DNA of 35,369 nucleotides from Cytauxzoon felis (taxonomy: Eukaryota; Apicomplexa; Aconoidasida; Piroplasmida; Theileriidae). How positions within the stretch are numbered: position 1 is the first letter of the stretch; every line of letters begins with the position of its first letter. This document shows, piece by piece, positions 31,632-35,369 of this stretch. Location: positions 1-35,369 of the forward strand of contig JAIQCW010000095.1 in NCBI GenBank assembly GCA_020283715.1, in the 5' to 3' direction. Below the pieces are notes generated by a model. That model was not told the DNA's origin. It saw nothing but the letters and a program-made list of their open reading frames with translations, and ran no database searches. Made by a program: the position numbers and the translations under genes.

Positions 31632-34600
31632 TTAATATACTTTCAATCCATGTATAAATTTGCTTAAATATTTATTATTTATAAATCGTTCATAATTCTC
31701 CTATAAATATAAAAATATTTTAAACTGTAAGATAATATAACTTACAGGTGATTTTCTAAGGTAATTAATTGACCATTCTTTTAGAAATCTATTACTAAAT
31801 TTTTTCTCAATATCATGACATATAAATATTGATCCAGTATTAGCATAATGATTATAAAGTGCAGACCAATGCTTGTGATCCAATAAATAACGAGGATTTC
31901 CTAAAGAATAATATAAACATAACAAAATCATAAGAAAACAATAACAAAATTTACTCACTCCATTCACAGGTCCAATCGTTATATTCAACTAGCCGTTCCA
32001 CCTGAGGTCACCACCACTGTTCCACTAGCCGTGGAGGCCTTCTCTATTTACTTCCCCTTCCAGCTCCCGTAGATCGCTTCCAGGTATTACACCTCCACTT
32101 GAGGTCCAATCACTAACCTCTTCATCGCCACGATCTCTGGGAGTGGCTCTACTCTTTAGAGATAGGTAATTCGAAGAGCTGACGGCAGGACGACCTCAGG
32201 TGGAGGAGCCCTCTGCAAGAGAATGCGAGATTGCAACCTCAAGTGCAACGGTGAGTGGAGAAGGAGTAGGATTGGACTTCGAGTGGAGTATAAATGATTA
32301 TTTGTATATATATACGAACCTACAATAAAGAGATTACTTTTGGCTCTGGTTATTGCGACATTGATTCTTCTTCGATCAGCTATAAATGAGGTATCAATAA
32401 TATTATCATTAAGGTTTGGTAGTTTATTGTTGATTTCATTTAAATACTTTTCAGTTAATTTATTAAATTTTATAATTTGTTCTTGTGTATGTGGTTCCAT
32501 ATCAATGGTTAATATAGATTTTGAAGTTAATTCTTGTATTTTTGCATGTAATGCTTTTTTATTTCCTACATAATTAGTTCTTACAGCACTAAATATTATA
32601 ATTTCTTTTTCCATTCCTTGAAAACCATCTACTGTGCTAACATAAATTTGAGGTGGTTTAGAAAATGGGCAATTATATATTAATTTAACAGTTTGTGAAA
32701 TTTTTGTTTTAAGTATATCAGTTTGTGCTGCATATGGGCTAATAACAGCAATTTTTTGTGTAATTTCTTCCATTGTTATATTAGGAATTGATGATAAAAC
32801 TTCAATTATAATTTCTAATAATTGACATACTAAACCAGCCTCCATTTCATTTATATAAGAAGTATCACTTCTTGATTCTAATGAATCTAATGCATAAAAT
32901 ACAGTTGGACGTAATAATGGGAATATCCTCCAATCAGAATCCATAGCAGATTCTGTATTTGCATTTATAAGTTGATTTTGATAAAAATACATTGAAGGGA
33001 AACGTGTAATTTGTGGATCCATACGATATTGTAATTTCAAAAAATTAACTGGATATCCACATAATTGTAATCTTTTAAATAATGAACGATCATAATTAAG
33101 TTCTATAGCTATACGAGAACATACAGTAGCTGATAATTGACAAGGATCACCAACAAGTATAGCCCTTTTACATCCAAGATTCATTGGTATTAATGTAGAC
33201 AATTCTACAGCTTGTGTAGCTTCATCTACAATTAATGTATCAAAACAATTTAATAAACCAAATAATTCTTTAGATCCACAACCAGATAAAGTAGAACAAA
33301 CAATTTCAGAATTTAATAAAATATCCATAATAGCAGTTTGTTTTTTAAAACTTATACCTTTTAAATCATCTGATGGCATATTATTTTTATCAAACCATTT
33401 CTGAACCTTTGCTTCTAAACTATACTCTTTCAAATCTTCATGTAAATTAGGACCAACACGAGTAACTACAGGATTATATCTATTACCATTACCATCAAAT
33501 ATACCACCATTAACATTAACTAATCTCTTTACAATTTCATCAATAGCAGCATTTGATGGAGCACAAATTAAAATCCTTCTATTACTTTTTTTTTCAGAAG
33601 TTATATATATACCATTTTCTATCTTCTTTCTAGTATTATTGAAATATTCATATATATTATAAACATTATTAGATGTTTCTTGAATATGACTAAAATAATC
33701 AAAGTTAATCTTAACATCATAACTTTCAACATCTTCAAAAAACCATGGATTCTTTATCCTAAAATCATGATCTTTACGCCTTTTAATGCTACCTCTATCA
33801 TCCGAACTTATAGACGAAGAAATCTTGTCCAATTTATAATTCAAAGATTCAGAATATAAAACTACACTAATTATACCCATTATAGTAGTAGTCTTACCAG
33901 TACCCGGTGGACCTTGTATTAATGTTATACCATTTGATTTAAGGCTATTAGATATTGCATTCAACTGCCCAGTATTATACTTTGATTCTATAGTTTTCCT
34001 AAGCATTTCTGGCATCTTAATATTTTCCAAAGGTGAAGGAATATTCTTATCCAAGTCCATTAAATACGAAGAGTCTTTACAATTAATTTCTGGATGTTTA
34101 TGTCCCAAATTTATACCATTTAAAGGAGTAGAGTTGAAATTAAAAGATCCATCTGAATCACAAGAATTACAATCAATATTATTTATTTTCAATAGTGAAT
34201 CACGTAAAGGCATGTCACTTAACATACACAGACTTTTAAATTCACGAATAATAGTAGTGAGACTCAATAAACGTGTCATATACCACTCGCCATAAACTTC
34301 TTCCTTATTTAATGACACTTTACCATTGACACAAGATATTCTCTTCTGTATTGACTGTAATCTATCTAAATCTCGATCATTAAAAGTATCCATTGTAGCA
34401 AATTTTGGTGGAAGAATCAAAATTTTTACTGTAATTTTGTTTTTCATGACTGAGGATACATATCCCAATGCGGTATTTAAAGAGTCTTTATAAACTGGAT
34501 GTGATAAAGGCAATCCTTTAGAAGACGCTGGAGTAGTACCGTCCGCCTCATCAATATTACGCTTAATACCGTTAGATAGCTGTGTATCCGATATAAACAA

Positions 34601-35056
34601 CAAAACCAAGTCACCAGGAGAATATTCTGAGACCACATGATCGACGCATATGATTAGTAAACCAAATACACCTGTTATGCTACAAGACGTCTATAAGAAT
34701 AAAATGTGAAGGATTAAAAATTATGATAAATAGGCAAGTCATACAAACAGGAATCCTATTTATATAGTCAAACTTACAATTTCAATATGACATGGAGAGG
34801 TGAGATCGTTATATTTGGCTTGCGATAATATTTCAAGACATTCTATCATGAAAAGTGAAAAAAAACATGTATGATATTCATCAACATCATATATATGACT
34901 TGGCAACGGCCTTAAAGGTAAGTGCCACTTAATCCTCTTTTGAATGTCTTGTAAATTACAATGTGAATCTTGTATTAAGTCTCTATGGAAGTCAAGTGAT
35001 AATAGACGTTCCAGCATATCATCAATCGATGTAAAGTGAACCTTTTCGGAAGACAT
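31632..35056 (-). CDS. SEN1: Sen1/senataxin-like superfamily 1B RNA/DNA helicase
   Basis: Exons 35056-34778, 34690-32320, 31900-31746 and 31700-31632 give 957 residues. SF1B motifs in order: QGPPGTGKTTT (Walker A, about residue 353), ICAPSNAAIDEIVKRL (Ia), DTLIVDEATQAVE (II), LVGDPCQLSATV (III), LKLQYRMDPQI (IV), ISPYAAQ, STVDGFQGMEKEIIIFSAVR (V) and RRINVAITRAKSNLFIVGN (VI). The last exons supply the usual family ending GNPRYLLDHKHWSALYNHYA. Sen1-type helicases unwind RNA-DNA hybrids and act in transcription termination and R-loop removal. The large Sen1/senataxin N-terminal domain is missing; only about 350 residues precede motif I. Intron 2 (31901-32319, 419 bp) holds the second fold-back element. 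An unspliced transcript would read through into it and stop at 32156. Confidence 0.92.
31997..32245. repeat. Dispersed fold-back element, copy 2 (inside SEN1-like intron 2)
   Basis: A GC-rich insert in an AT-rich intron, with G+C near half by eye. A perfect 13-bp inverted repeat, tccacctgaggtc, lies at 31997-32009 and (as its complement) at 32192-32204. Further matches to the motif are at 32095 (ccacttgaggtc) and, inverted, 32236 (acctcaagtg). The block 32128-32165 is nearly identical to 28846-28883 of copy 1. A stretch around 32177-32191, read on the other strand, matches copy 1's gtcctgccgtcagctc, so the element is partly palindromic. No open frame of its own was recognised. Confidence 0.8.
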
Positions 35057-35369
35057 TTTTAAAATAAAACTACATTAAAACAATTTAAACTGGTACAATT
35101 CAACCATTTTACAAAAATTACAATTAATTGATAATGATTTTCATAAATTTTCAATGCGTGAATTCAAATCGAGGGACAATAATGACCCAGTGTTAATCGA
35201 TTTCACATAATTCAATAAAATATTTTAAACTACACATCATATTAATAATATTAATACCTAAACTACGTGACTGTTTACATTATGGTGACCAATTAAAAGA
35301 CATCATATTACCATTGATTTGCCTTTAGAAGGTATTATTAATTAATTTGAGTAAGTAAATTTGTGGGCG
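35057..35369. other. Right-hand intergenic end of window
   Basis: About 310 AT-rich bases upstream of the Sen1-like start codon. Short open stretches on the plus strand (for example 35154-35210) are not enough to support an exon. This may be the shared upstream region of a divergent gene beginning outside the window. Confidence 0.4.

Noticed and set aside
32156..32319. C-terminal extension of the SEN1-like frame into the fold-back element (Leu/Arg/Pro-rich)
   Set aside because: Splicing at 32320 to 31900 restores the canonical VGNPRYLL ending, so the read-through is intron.
1..35369. CRISPR arrays, bacterial operons, ribosome binding sites or prophage
   Set aside because: Spliceosomal introns and eukaryote-specific genes throughout make these inapplicable; no direct repeat-spacer array was seen.

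Overview
This is eukaryotic nuclear DNA from an AT-rich, gene-dense protist, most likely a piroplasmid apicomplexan (Theileria/Cytauxzoon/Babesia group). The reasons are very short GT-AG introns (mostly 30-60 bp, one of 29 bp), gaps of 0-700 bp between genes, proteins with mitochondrial or plastid-type leaders, a mitochondrial branched-chain ketoacid dehydrogenase E1-alpha, and an EngB GTPase with an apicoplast-style leader. The species cannot be fixed from the window. Most genes are split, so exon models were built here by joining open frames at GT/AG sites where the codon phase agrees on both sides; no transcript evidence was available.

Layout, left to right: the 5' end of a GLFG-repeat nucleoporin (minus, cut by the window edge); EMC1; an eight-exon putative organellar RNA-binding protein; mitochondrial ribosomal protein uL3m; EngB GTPase; V-ATPase subunit a (minus); a five-exon unknown protein with a leader (minus); a GAS41-type YEATS protein; a DDX20-like DEVD-box helicase (minus); a degenerate aquaporin-like membrane protein; an SLC1-family transporter; a minimal RNPS1-like RRM protein (minus); CLPTM1 (minus, eleven exons); a Ser/Asn-rich unknown protein (minus); mitochondrial ribosomal protein mS35; a helical-repeat protein (minus); BCKDH E1-alpha; a syntaxin-18-like SNARE (minus); a three-exon unknown protein; a Sen1/senataxin-like helicase (minus).

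Themes: mitochondrion and apicoplast (uL3m, mS35, BCKDH E1-alpha, EngB, the helical-repeat protein, perhaps two unknowns); ER and secretory membranes (EMC1, CLPTM1, syntaxin 18); acidification and transport (V-ATPase a, SLC1-like, MIP-like); and chromatin and RNA (YEATS, DDX20-like, RNPS1-like, Sen1-like, nucleoporin). The genes are a housekeeping mix rather than one pathway. Convergent neighbours touch or overlap at their stop codons several times.

The most unusual structure is a pair of related, GC-richer fold-back repeats of about 200-250 bp. Each lies inside the longest intron of its host gene (BCKDH E1-alpha and the Sen1-like helicase), with inverted terminal and internal repeats and a recurring CCACYTGAGGT motif. 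Second is a membrane protein whose two halves repeat each other like an aquaporin but lack NPA motifs.
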